From positions 1-15,031 of the forward strand of contig JAPTWR010000118.1 in the NCBI GenBank assembly GCA_028065135.1: a stretch of 15,031 nt of DNA, written 5' to 3'. This document shows positions 7,203 through 14,678 of the stretch, piece after piece. Position 1 is the stretch's first letter. Every line of letters starts with the position of its first letter. This DNA comes from Acidithiobacillus sp. GTDB taxonomy: Bacteria; Pseudomonadota; Gammaproteobacteria; Acidithiobacillales; Acidithiobacillaceae. Both the position numbers and the translations under genes were made by a program. Under the pieces are notes generated by a model. That model saw nothing but the letters and a program-made list of their open reading frames with translations, searched no databases and had not been told where the DNA came from.

Positions 7203-9290
7203 ATGGACATGGAGATTCTGCAGGACTTTTTGCCGGAGGCAACAGAGCTTCTGGAGGCTGCCCAAAATGAGGCGCTATCGCTGGAGAATAACCCAGACGA
7301 CGCGAATGCCATTGCCGCGCTATTTCGCGCCTTCCACACCCTGAAAGGTGGTGCGGGGTTTCTGGAAGCCGTCCACATGGTGGACTGGTGCCATCATCTG
7401 GAGGATCTGCTGGACAAGGTTCGCAGCGGCAAGCTGCGTTTTACTCCCGAGATGTCGGATGCCGTCCTCCAGGGGATGGATGTGGTTCGGCGAATGCTGG
7501 ATGAACTGCGCCAGAAAGAGTACCCCACGCCGGGACCAAAAGACCTGGGGCAAAAGATCAAAGACATGGCGGAAGGCCGATATACAGCCCACGAAGTCCA
7601 TAAGGCATCACCCGAAGTATCGGCGGACGTGAGCCATGAAATGCCGAAAGACATGGAAACCGGCACCTATCATGTGGAACGGAAACCGCAGGAGAATGGC
7701 GCACCCTGCATTTTTCTGACCCAGGGCGACAGCCGTCTGCAAGAAGGTGGTCTGCAAGGCAGATCGGAAGAGATGGGTCCACCCTCTTCTGTAAGTGGGG
7801 CATCCGATACCATCACGGAAGACGAGTTCGAGCAATATCTGGATCAGTTGTATGCGGGCGGCAAGATCCCCGGGGATTTGCCCGTCGAGTCCCCCGTTCT
7901 CGATTCCGCCGGTCCTGCCGAAGAGCGCGAGGCACTATCGCAACGGGTAGGCAGTCTTGCAGACGGCAGTCCTGCAGACGGCAATCCTGCGGACCGCAGA
8001 AGACCTGCAGAAAGTGGTGGCCAGACGGAAACCGGGCAGTCCTCACCGAAGGCGGCCGCCAAGACCTCCGCCACCGGAAACTCCACGGAGATTTCGGAAT
8101 CCACCCTGCGGGTGGAGGCGGCACGTCTGGACGCGGTCATGAATCAGGTCGGGGAGTTGGTCTTGTTGCGCAACCGCTTCGCCGCCGCCGTACAGGAGAT
8201 GGCCCAGGAAAATGAGGGTATGACCCGCATCGTTCGGGAGATGGATCTGACGGTGAACGACATGCAGGGCACCGTCATGCGGTTACGCATGCAGCCGTGC
8301 AAACGACTTTTCCAGCAGTTGCCCCGGGTCGTGCGCGACGTCTCCCGTCAGTTGGGCAAGCAGGTGGACCTGGTTGTAGAGGGGGAAAGCGTCGAGATCG
8401 ACAAGACGGTGGTGGATGCGTTGTCGGCCCCGTTGGTGCATCTCGTGCGCAACAGCATGGATCACGGCATCGAACTCCCTGCAGACCGAAAAATGCTGGG
8501 CAAGCCGGAAACGGCCACCTTGCGCGTGGCGGCCATCCATCTGGGCGACAAGGTACGCATCGAAGTGGCGGATGACGGCAAGGGTATCGATCGGCATGTG
8601 GTGGTCCGCAAAGCCGTCGAAAAAGGGCTGATTTCTCCGGAAGAAGCCGCCCGATTGTCCGATCAGGACGCTGTGAACCTGATTTTCCAGCCGGGATTTT
8701 CCACCAACGACGCGGTCACCGAATTCTCGGGCCGAGGTGTGGGCATGGATGTCGTCAAGGAAACCACACGCCAGCTGCGCGGACGCTTGGACGTGCGCAC
8801 GGAACTGGGACGCGGCACCACCATCGCCATGGAGTTCCCGCTGACCTTGGCGGTGCTTCCAGTGCTCTACATCCGGTTGCGCCGGGAAGTCTATGCTTTA
8901 CCCATTTCCGCCGTGGAAAGCCTCCTGCAGATAGACCCTGCGCGTATCCATCAAACGCAGGGACAAGCCCTCTACCAGGTCCATGCCTCGCAGGTCGTCC
9001 CCTTGTTGGACCTCGGGGCCATTTTATACGACAGGCCTCTGCACATCGGGAATGAAGAGACTGATGGCATCCTGACGGAGCGCGGTCTGCTGGTGGTTTC
9101 CGAAGTGTTGGGCAACGAGGATTCCGTCGTGAAGCCCATGGATTTCATGTCCGAAGAAAGCTGGTATCAGGGGGCCACCATTTCCGGCAAGGGCGATGTC
9201 GTGCTCATTCTGGATATCGGCGCGTTGATGCGCGCCGGTTTGGAATCTCAGCGCGGTCCATCTGGCCGTGCGTCCTTGGAGGTGGCCTGA
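7203..9290 (+). CDS. cheA: CheA chemotaxis histidine kinase
   Basis: This is a 695-residue kinase. The P1 phosphotransfer domain carries His45 (FRAFHTLKGGAGF). A long, low-complexity linker spans about residues 108-290; I see no convincing P2 CheY/CheB-docking domain in it. The linker holds an ITEDEFEQYLDQL helix at 204-216 and a five-residue repeat at 250-264. The P3 dimerisation domain starts near residue 297 (LRVEAARLDAVMNQVGELV). The P4 ATPase domain has the N-box (Asn417 in LVRNSMDHG), G1 (DDGKG at 457-461) and G2 (SGRGVGMD at 509-516). The P5 CheW-like regulatory domain fills the last 140 residues. ATG at 7203 or 7209 could start it, with little Shine-Dalgarno signal. The stop overlaps the next ATG by one base. 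Confidence 0.96.
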   Translation: MDMEILQDFLPEATELLEAAQNEALSLENNPDDANAIAALFRAFHTLKGGAGFLEAVHMVDWCHHLEDLLDKVRSGKLRFTPEMSDAVLQGMDVVRRMLDELRQKEYPTPGPKDLGQKIKDMAEGRYTAHEVHKASPEVSADVSHEMPKDMETGTYHVERKPQENGAPCIFLTQGDSRLQEGGLQGRSEEMGPPSSVSGASDTITEDEFEQYLDQLYAGGKIPGDLPVESPVLDSAGPAEEREALSQRVGSLADGSPADGNPADRRRPAESGGQTETGQSSPKAAAKTSATGNSTEISESTLRVEAARLDAVMNQVGELVLLRNRFAAAVQEMAQENEGMTRIVREMDLTVNDMQGTVMRLRMQPCKRLFQQLPRVVRDVSRQLGKQVDLVVEGESVEIDKTVVDALSAPLVHLVRNSMDHGIELPADRKMLGKPETATLRVAAIHLGDKVRIEVADDGKGIDRHVVVRKAVEKGLISPEEAARLSDQDAVNLIFQPGFSTNDAVTEFSGRGVGMDVVKETTRQLRGRLDVRTELGRGTTIAMEFPLTLAVLPVLYIRLRREVYALPISAVESLLQIDPARIHQTQGQALYQVHASQVVPLLDLGAILYDRPLHIGNEETDGILTERGLLVVSEVLGNEDSVVKPMDFMSEESWYQGATISGKGDVVLILDIGALMRAGLESQRGPSGRASLEVA
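7951..7995 (+). repeat. Three tandem 15-bp units within the cheA linker
   Basis: Three units of 15 bp (7951-7965, 7966-7980, 7981-7995) read GCAGTCTTGCAGACG, then one change, then three more changes. In frame they encode repeats of Gly-Ser/Asn-Leu/Pro-Ala-Asp in the disordered region between P1 and P3 of CheA. Being a multiple of three, copy-number change would lengthen or shorten the linker without breaking the frame. Confidence 0.75.
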
Positions 9291-9904
9291 TGGATATGGA
9301 ACGGATCTCGCGTCTTGTGGACGCCTCGCACACACTCAACAACACATTAACATCGGCGCTGCGGGAGATTGACAGAATGGCATTGAATGCCCTGGTGCTC
9401 GTCAAACGCCAGGGGAATGCTCTTGCAGGCTACGGAGTGATCGCCCAGGCGTTCCGCGAGCGTGCCGCCTTCCTCAAGGAGGTCGCACAGGACCTGCAGC
9501 ACTATATGAATCCGCTGATTCAAACGCAGATGCGCATTCTCACGTATACGTGGATGGCAGAGTCCTTCGCGCATTTGCAGCGGCAGATGGGCGAATCGCG
9601 CTGCGCGAATTTGGCCTGTGCGCAAAAACACTGGCAGAAAAACATCGTTGCCCGGGAAGCGGAGGCGCATGGACTGTTTCAGTCGTTACTCAAGGCGGTC
9701 GTTCGCGTACAGGATGGCATTGCTGAACAGGAATATGTGGTGGTGAACGGTCGCATCGAAGCGGCCTTGTCGGAGGGTGCTGGCGTTCCGCTGGGGCGGG
9801 TTTCCAATGATATGGGTGTTGCCGTGGGAAAGGTCAGCCAGGCCGTCAGTCATTATCGTCGTCAACTAGAGGAAAGTTTTCATGAAAACAGCATCGGTAT
9901 TTAA
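9290..9904 (+). CDS. Small helical protein with a degenerate chemoreceptor-tip motif; possible ODP partner
   Basis: I do not recognise a named family. The protein has 204 residues, no signal peptide and no membrane helix, and looks almost entirely helical. Residues 31-52 (ALNALVLVKRQGNALAGYGV onward) align without gaps to the hairpin tip of methyl-accepting proteins: ALNA is identical, and the Arg, both Gly, the Val and the Ala recur at the right spacing. The acidic residues of the canonical tip (the Glu of IEAARAGE and the acidic pair of ADEVR) are absent. Cys105 and Cys110 with His114 form a possible metal or redox site, though nothing proves it. It starts one base inside the cheA stop (TGATG) behind GGAGG at 9278-9282 and overlaps the ODP gene by 23 bases, so all three are coupled. 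My inference is a receptor-derived adaptor between ODP and CheA; an unrelated coiled-coil protein remains possible. Confidence 0.6.
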   Translation: MDMERISRLVDASHTLNNTLTSALREIDRMALNALVLVKRQGNALAGYGVIAQAFRERAAFLKEVAQDLQHYMNPLIQTQMRILTYTWMAESFAHLQRQMGESRCANLACAQKHWQKNIVAREAEAHGLFQSLLKAVVRVQDGIAEQEYVVVNGRIEAALSEGAGVPLGRVSNDMGVAVGKVSQAVSHYRRQLEESFHENSIGI

Positions 9905-10631
9905 ACGTGGGGGGCACCGGTGGTGGATCCTCTTTGACCAGGATGAACATCGGGTGATCGACGCCAATGTGTATCTGATGGAGTCCGACGGTGAAACCAT
10001 GGTCATGGACCCCGGCGGATTTGAGGTTTTCCCGCAAATCTTCGCCGCTGTTGCGGATGCTGTGCCACCTTCCTCCATTCAGTCCGCCTTCGTGTCCCAT
10101 CAGGACCCGGATATCGCATCCAGCTTGCCCTTATGGAACGCCTGCAATCCCAAGATTCGCTGGCATATCCCTGGGCTTTGGGATGGCTTCATCCGCCATT
10201 ACGGCGCGCTAGATGCAGAATTCTCGGATATCCCGGACGAGGGTGGCGAGGTGATCGTAGGCGGGAAAAAACTGCTGTTTATTCCTGCCCATTACTTGCA
10301 CTCTTCAGCAAACTTCCATGTATATGACCCCGAAGCCAAGGTCTATTTTTCGGGGGATGTGGGCGCTGCTCTGCTGTCACCCGGGCACCCTGCTTTTGTG
10401 GACCGGAGAAGTCCCCAGGCGTTCGATGAGCATATCCAGCATGCCAAGTATTTCCATCAACGGTGGATGCCGTCCAATGAAGCCAAACGGGATTGGTGCC
10501 AGCGCGTGAGTCGACTGGAGATCGACTACCTGTGCCCGCAGCATGGGGCTATTTACGAGGGCGAGCATGTCCAGCGGTTTCTGAATTGGTTTGATGGACT
10601 CAAGGTGGGTATCGCCGTGGGTTCATCATAG
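9882..10631 (+). CDS. ODP-type oxygen-binding di-iron protein (metallo-beta-lactamase fold, flavodiiron relative)
   Basis: This 249-residue protein matches the di-iron domain of flavodiiron proteins without a flavodoxin domain. Ligand positions follow that family: His73, Asp75 and Asp77 (SHQDPDI), then His140 (HYLHSSANF), Asp159 (FSGDVG) and His221 (PQHG). Spacings of 18 residues between His140 and Asp159 and 61 between Asp159 and His221 are those expected. The His that normally follows the third ligand is Ile78. ODP proteins described in Treponema and Thermotoga bind O2 at a di-iron site, sit next to cytoplasmic receptors and modulate CheA. The location behind cheA fits that role here. GAGG at 9869-9872 supports the ATG. 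A hydrolase or an electron-transfer partner of a rubredoxin is the alternative, but the gene neighbourhood argues for sensing. Confidence 0.82.
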   Translation: MKTASVFKRGGHRWWILFDQDEHRVIDANVYLMESDGETMVMDPGGFEVFPQIFAAVADAVPPSSIQSAFVSHQDPDIASSLPLWNACNPKIRWHIPGLWDGFIRHYGALDAEFSDIPDEGGEVIVGGKKLLFIPAHYLHSSANFHVYDPEAKVYFSGDVGAALLSPGHPAFVDRRSPQAFDEHIQHAKYFHQRWMPSNEAKRDWCQRVSRLEIDYLCPQHGAIYEGEHVQRFLNWFDGLKVGIAVGSS

Positions 10632-10670
10632 GCGCAGGTCGGGGCCGACAGGCCACATGGTGTGGAAACG

Positions 10671-10689
10671 GGGTGTTTCGCACCCTTTT
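10671..10689 (+). terminator. Candidate intrinsic terminator after the ODP gene
   Basis: GGGTG (10671-10675) pairs with CACCC (10681-10685) around a TTTCG loop and is followed at once by TTTT (10686-10689), with another T run at 10695-10701. It lies 40 bases beyond the ODP stop and would end the long motility operon. The stem is only five strong pairs, so partial read-through into the HiPIP gene is possible. Confidence 0.55.
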
Positions 10690-10718
10690 GTGTGATTTTT
10701 TGAAAAGGAGATTATTCC

Positions 10719-11021
10719 ATGTCGGAAGAGTTGAACAAGTCGGTTTCTTCGGGAATGTTGGAAAAGAAGATCACCCGCCGTGACGCCCTGAAAAACATTG
10801 CGGTGGTCGCAGGCGGAGTCGCCGTCACCGCGATGACGGGGGTTGGCACAGCGGATGCTGGCACCGTCTCCAAGGCGTCGGTTCAGTATCAGGATCACCC
10901 GCACGGCAAGCAGCATTGTTCGGTGTGTGCCAACTTCGTAGCACCGCATAGCTGCAAAGTAGTAGCAGGGACCATCGATCCGAATGGATGGTGCATGGCC
11001 TTTACGCCAAAGTCCGCGTAA
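10719..11021 (+). CDS. iro: Tat-exported high-potential iron-sulfur protein (HiPIP), Iro-like
   Basis: This 100-residue precursor carries a twin-arginine signal: Arg20-Arg21 in ITRRDALKN, a hydrophobic stretch to about residue 42 and a TADAG cleavage region. The mature part is about 53 residues. Its four Cys (67, 70, 79 and 92, spaced C-x2-C-x8-C-x12-C) bind the 4Fe-4S cluster of HiPIPs, with the HCSVC, APHSCKVVAG and NGWCMAF blocks. From memory these blocks closely match the Iro protein once proposed as an iron oxidase in acidithiobacilli. HiPIPs carry single electrons in the periplasm, usually between a bc1-type complex or iron oxidation and a terminal oxidase. AAGGAG at 10705-10710 sits 8 bases before the ATG. 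Terminator-like hairpins on both sides suggest a transcript of its own, but I find no clear promoter. The symbol iro rests on recall, not on a search; hip is the alternative name. Confidence 0.88.
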   Translation: MSEELNKSVSSGMLEKKITRRDALKNIAVVAGGVAVTAMTGVGTADAGTVSKASVQYQDHPHGKQHCSVCANFVAPHSCKVVAGTIDPNGWCMAFTPKSA

Positions 11022-11041
11022 CCCGACGCGGTTTGACCACA

Positions 11042-11079
11042 CCCCGCCCGGTGATCTGGGCGGGGTAACCACGGTTTTT
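11042..11079 (+). terminator. Strong intrinsic terminator after the HiPIP gene
   Basis: CCCCGCCC (11042-11049) pairs perfectly with GGGCGGGG (11058-11065) around an 8-base loop, and A11041 can pair with T11066. A run of five T follows at 11075-11079, displaced about nine bases from the stem. The stem is very stable and lies 21 bases after the HiPIP stop. The displaced T run makes it slightly non-standard. Confidence 0.7.
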
Positions 11080-11092
11080 GGTCGGAGACACC

Positions 11093-12751
11093 ATGTTGAA
11101 ATTCAAGCTGGACGTCAACCAGTCCATTGTGGGCAACGCCATTTTCGCGGCGGCCGCCATGGCGATTGGCACATTAGCCGCCCTCTATTCGCTGCACCTG
11201 ATGGACGACGCAAATTCCCGGTTGTACGCCATACAGCAAGAAAGCGTTGTGGCGGCGAAGATCGTTTCGACATCGGCGTTCACGCGCGAGGCACTGGAGG
11301 AGATCGCCTATGCGGCCAGCCAGTACAAAGCGGGCGGCACCACTTTTAACAATGGATCACAGGTGGCCACCATCCTGTCGAACGAAAGCAGCAACAATAG
11401 CCGCATGCAGGCACTGGACCGCGAGGTGCTTTCCCATCCGGGGACCCGCGACGCGCGCGCCTTGCTGGCCTTATTGCCGGCAAAAAGAGCGGCGCGCACT
11501 GCGGCGTTGCAGGAAATCCAGGCGATGCAGAACGGTCGCCTTGGCCATGTGGCAAGCATCTACCGGAAGGCGGTCTACCCCGCGTATGGCAAATACAATC
11601 TGGCGGCCAAACAGATGTTTTCTGCATTTGACAATAACGCCTCCGACCTGTCACGGCGATCCAAAGTCCTGTACAGGGACATGATGCTGATCCTGGTGGT
11701 TTCCGGGGTCGGCGCTATTGTGTTGGTGCTGCTCGTGGCCAACTGGATCAACCGCACCATTCGTGTACAGTTGCGCAACACCAGTGAGGTAGTAGAAAAG
11801 ATCGCAGGCGGGGACCTTCGCTCCCGTGTGAATACCCAGGATATGCGCGGCGTGCTGGCCAACATCGGGGCGTCCGTCAACGCCATGAGCAACAGGCTCG
11901 AAACGTTGATCCACAATGTGCGTGACGCTGCCGCTGAAGTGGCCCAGAAAGGCACCGATATCGACACTCTGTCTCAAGACCTGAGTTCCTGGGCTATCCA
12001 GGCGAATGATCAGGCCGATTCCATCTCCACCACCGTAAAAGCCATGAGCACCGCCGCGACGAACGTGGCTCATCGTGCGGAAGAAATCGCATCGACGGCG
12101 CAACAGGCCAAGGTGGAAGCCGACAAGGGCGGACGTGTCATCGGGCAAACGCTGGACGCCATGAAAGAGATCGTTGCCAGCATCGAACACGTTTCCAATA
12201 CGGTCATCCGGTTTGATGAGTCCAGCGCACGCATCGGCGATATCGTCGCCACCATCCAGGAAATCACGAGACAGACCAATATGTTGGCACTGAACGCCGC
12301 CATTGAAGCAGCGCGGGCCGGAGAAAGCGGGCGAGGGTTTGCGGTCGTCGCTGACGAGGTGCGCACCCTTGCCAACCGCAGCGTAGAGGCCGTGGACGCC
12401 ATCCGTGCCATCGTGGAAAAGATCCAGCAAGACTCCGGCGACGCCATACAGGCCATGGAGGGCGGAAAAGAACGGGCCAGATTGGGTGCAAAACAGGGAG
12501 ACGAGGCTCGGCAGGCGCTATCCTTGATCACCGGACAGATTGATTCGGTGTCGGAAAGAGTGGTTTCCGTGGCAAGCGCCGCCGAGGAACAAAGCCATGC
12601 GGTTCAGCAGGTGACCGAGAATATTCTCCATATCTCTACGGCGTTACGTGGCACCGCCGAGGCCAGCGAGGTGGCACGAAGTCAGGCCGGATTGTTGCAA
12701 AAAGCTGCCCAACTATTGAGGGGAAATCTGGGTGCTTTTAAAGCAGATTAG
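11093..12751 (+). CDS. Transmembrane methyl-accepting chemotaxis protein
   Basis: This 552-residue receptor has the standard layout. Membrane helix 1 is near residues 13-34. A periplasmic, mostly helical ligand domain of about 155 residues follows; its length suggests a four-helix bundle. Membrane helix 2 is near 197-218, a HAMP linker spans about 219-272, and a long cytoplasmic coiled coil carries the tip around 390-425 ([31 protein letters not shown]). The C-terminus ([12 protein letters not shown]) has no pentapeptide tether for CheR or CheB. I chose ATG at 11093 with GGAG at 11084-11087; the frame also allows TTG at 11078, which lies in the terminator T run. The gene follows a strong terminator, so it should have its own promoter, which I could not locate. 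The ligand is unknown. Confidence 0.92.
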   Translation: MLKFKLDVNQSIVGNAIFAAAAMAIGTLAALYSLHLMDDANSRLYAIQQESVVAAKIVSTSAFTREALEEIAYAASQYKAGGTTFNNGSQVATILSNESSNNSRMQALDREVLSHPGTRDARALLALLPAKRAARTAALQEIQAMQNGRLGHVASIYRKAVYPAYGKYNLAAKQMFSAFDNNASDLSRRSKVLYRDMMLILVVSGVGAIVLVLLVANWINRTIRVQLRNTSEVVEKIAGGDLRSRVNTQDMRGVLANIGASVNAMSNRLETLIHNVRDAAAEVAQKGTDIDTLSQDLSSWAIQANDQADSISTTVKAMSTAATNVAHRAEEIASTAQQAKVEADKGGRVIGQTLDAMKEIVASIEHVSNTVIRFDESSARIGDIVATIQEITRQTNMLALNAAIEAARAGESGRGFAVVADEVRTLANRSVEAVDAIRAIVEKIQQDSGDAIQAMEGGKERARLGAKQGDEARQALSLITGQIDSVSERVVSVASAAEEQSHAVQQVTENILHISTALRGTAEASEVARSQAGLLQKAAQLLRGNLGAFKAD

Positions 12752-12784
12752 GTGTAGCGCCCTGCAATCGAAAACAGCGCACAC
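12752..12784 (+). other. Hairpin just after the first transmembrane receptor gene
   Basis: GTGT, GCGC and TG (12752-12764, with small bulges) pair with CA, GCGC and ACAC (12775-12784) around a 10-base loop. It starts directly after the stop codon. There is no T run behind it, so it is not a standard intrinsic terminator; it could protect the 3' end or assist Rho-dependent termination. Confidence 0.35.
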
Positions 12785-12891
12785 GCCGCAGTCAACAGCT
12801 TTCTTATCCACGCAGTGACATTCTCAACCAGCTAAAGTGGGTGCGCTTCTTGTTGAATCACACGGTTCATGGACAGGCTCCAGAGAGTCCG

Positions 12892-12915
12892 CACAAGCAG
12901 TCTGCAGTGCTTGTG
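12892..12915. repeat. Perfect 8-bp inverted repeat in the intergenic region
   Basis: CACAAGCA (12892-12899) and TGCTTGTG (12908-12915) are exact inverted copies separated by 8 bases. The repeat lies 10 bases upstream of the candidate sigma-54 promoter. It could be a binding site for a dimeric regulator or a transcript hairpin; no T run follows. The remainder of the 274-base gap 12752-13025 holds nothing else that I can identify, and no convincing gene. Confidence 0.4.
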
Positions 12916-12925
12916 GTTCCGTGTT

Positions 12926-12942
12926 TTGGCAAGTTCCGAGCA
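12926..12942 (+). promoter_or_regulatory. Candidate sigma-54 promoter upstream of the last chemoreceptor
   Basis: TTGGCAAGTTCCGAGCA keeps the TTGGCA of the -24 element and the GG and GC doublets exactly 12 bases apart, as RNA polymerase with sigma-54 requires. The -12 element is GAGC rather than TTGC, so the match is imperfect. Transcription would start near 12953 and leave a leader of about 70 bases before the ATG at 13026. Flagellar and chemotaxis genes are common sigma-54 targets, which makes the site plausible but not proven. Confidence 0.3.
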
Positions 12943-13025
12943 CCATCAATGCAAATTCGGACACTTCGAGCGGATCACGAAACAAAGCTACCGGTTTTTT
13001 CGGGGCAATTTACAGAGGAGGAAGC

Positions 13026-14642
13026 ATGAAGGTACCATTTAACATATCCGCTATTTCATTTACAAAATTAGTTCATGCGCTGGTGTGGATCGCTATAGCA
13101 GCCTTAATTGTTATTGTTGCAGTTGCCACTTGGGCGCTTTTTACGGCAGAGCGTTCAGGAGCAGCAGCGTTACATGATGCCGAGCGCGCCGCCGCTTTGA
13201 TTAATTTTCGTCAAAGCGAAGACACTAACATTGCGCTGACGGGCATTCTTGCAACAGAACAACAATATGAGCCGGTGGTTTATCTGGCCCTCAAGCAGGA
13301 AGAGAAAAAAATTTCGCACTCTTTCGCTAGGTTACGGCAGGTATCTCCCAAAATCGCGAACAGCTTTTCTGGATCGGTAAATGTATTGCGACATGCGAGC
13401 GATAAGGTCTTGCTTTTATCAACAACACTTCGTCAGGAAAAGGCGATGACGGACTATCAAAATGAATATTTGCCCATTATGATGAAGTTTAATAAAAATG
13501 CAAACACTATCGCAGCAAACCAAAGCAGAGCCTCACAAGCCGCGATAACGGAAAATACATCTGCTGACAAACGGGCCAACATATTGCTTATTGTCGTTGG
13601 GTTGTCCGCCATAGCTCTAGTTTTTCTATTCGGTTCGATTATTGTGCGTAGTCTCGTCCGTCAGCTTCAACGCATTAGTACAGCAATCCAGCGCATTGCA
13701 TCTGGTGATTTGAATGTGAAGGTCCCTATGGACGTTGGCGGTCCATTGGGCGAAATTACTATGGCAACCAACCAGATGGCTACTGATTTGTCTACGCTTA
13801 TTAAGGGCATTAGCTTCAGTGCTCAACAGATTTCGGAAACCTGCGTGGAGCTTTCCAGCGTGGCAAACACGCTAACTGAAAAGGTCGTGGACACCAGCGC
13901 TCAAACTGAAAAGGCGAGTGACGCGATGACTAACATGACCACAACGAGCGTTCGAGTAGCGCAGGATGCTGAGGATATTTCCAAAATTGCCAGCGCAACA
14001 TCTGATTCGACCCAGCAAGGGAATACAGCCATTGGGTCAACTTTGGAGGAATTAAGCTCGGCAGGGTCTGCTATTGTTGGTATGGCCCAAGAAGTTCAAA
14101 GGTTAGAAGAATCCTCTCACCAGATTGGCGGTATTGTAAGCACTATAAAAGAGATTACGGCTAAGACTAACTTGCTTGCCCTCAATGCTGCCATAGAGTC
14201 CGCTCGTGCCGGCGAATATGGAAGGGGGTTTGCGGTCGTGGCAGACGAAGTCCGTAATTTGGCAAAAGGAACCGCTGTTGCGGCAGAGGATGTCTCTGCA
14301 AAGATAATGGATATGCAGTCTCAAATGCAGTCTTTTGCAAGGCGGATGGCACAAACCAGCGGGCAGGTATCGCATGGAACGGAAATGGCTGGCGAATCTT
14401 TGAATCGCCTGGGTTCGATAAACAAATCTATCGCCAATATTTCAGAGAGAATTTCAGATGTCGCTACTTCTGCAGAGGAGTTCAAAAATACAGCGAGCAT
14501 AATTAACAATAATATCATGATGATTTCTCAAAAAACAAACGGCATAAATAATGAAATTGAAACCACACAGGCCCAGATTGTTACGCTACAGGATGAGTCA
14601 AAACGACTGACTGAACTCACTGGACGATTTCGAGTCACTTAA
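13026..14642 (+). CDS. Transmembrane methyl-accepting chemotaxis protein, A+T-rich
   Basis: This 538-residue receptor has membrane helix 1 near residues 14-39, a periplasmic helical domain of about 145 residues, helix 2 near 184-207, and HAMP at about 208-262 ([14 protein letters not shown]). The cytoplasmic coiled coil has its tip around 376-412 ([31 protein letters not shown]). It ends [12 protein letters not shown] without a CheR/CheB tether. The start is the ATG at 13026 behind GAGGAGG at 13016-13022; the frame is open to a GTG at 12837, but those 63 residues look non-coding. Base use differs sharply from the neighbours: by hand count 13441-13500 is about 32% G+C against about 67% at 12301-12360. 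The conserved tip is less affected. This suggests acquisition from a lower-G+C source. The ligand is unknown. Confidence 0.92.
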   Translation: MKVPFNISAISFTKLVHALVWIAIAALIVIVAVATWALFTAERSGAAALHDAERAAALINFRQSEDTNIALTGILATEQQYEPVVYLALKQEEKKISHSFARLRQVSPKIANSFSGSVNVLRHASDKVLLLSTTLRQEKAMTDYQNEYLPIMMKFNKNANTIAANQSRASQAAITENTSADKRANILLIVVGLSAIALVFLFGSIIVRSLVRQLQRISTAIQRIASGDLNVKVPMDVGGPLGEITMATNQMATDLSTLIKGISFSAQQISETCVELSSVANTLTEKVVDTSAQTEKASDAMTNMTTTSVRVAQDAEDISKIASATSDSTQQGNTAIGSTLEELSSAGSAIVGMAQEVQRLEESSHQIGGIVSTIKEITAKTNLLALNAAIESARAGEYGRGFAVVADEVRNLAKGTAVAAEDVSAKIMDMQSQMQSFARRMAQTSGQVSHGTEMAGESLNRLGSINKSIANISERISDVATSAEEFKNTASIINNNIMMISQKTNGINNEIETTQAQIVTLQDESKRLTELTGRFRVT

Positions 14643-14656
14643 TTCCAGATGGGATT

Positions 14657-14678
14657 ATCCAACGTTTGGGATTCTTTT
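14657..14678 (+). terminator. Weak candidate terminator after the last chemoreceptor
   Basis: CCAA (14659-14662) pairs with TTGG (14666-14669) around a CGT loop, flanked by weak pairs and followed by TTCTTTT (14672-14678). It lies 15 bases after the stop codon. The short A+T-rich stem makes it a low-confidence call. Confidence 0.3.

Noticed and set aside
7951..7995. CRISPR-like repeats
   Set aside because: The units are contiguous, 15 bp, without spacers and encode part of the CheA linker in frame.
9882..10631. Metallo-beta-lactamase hydrolase
   Set aside because: The HxHxDH hydrolase motif is absent; the ligand pattern and spacing are those of the di-iron flavodiiron/ODP group.
11078..11092. 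TTG start for the first transmembrane receptor
   Set aside because: It falls within the terminator T run and has no ribosome binding site; the ATG at 11093 has GGAG at the right distance.
12837..13025. GTG-initiated 63-residue extension of the last receptor
   Set aside because: The extension is unlike a receptor N-terminus, and a very strong GAGGAGG site precedes the ATG at 13026, directly before the first membrane helix.
12785..13025. Remnant of an insertion sequence
   Set aside because: No transposase fragment, terminal repeats or target-site duplication could be recognised; only the single short inverted repeat is present.
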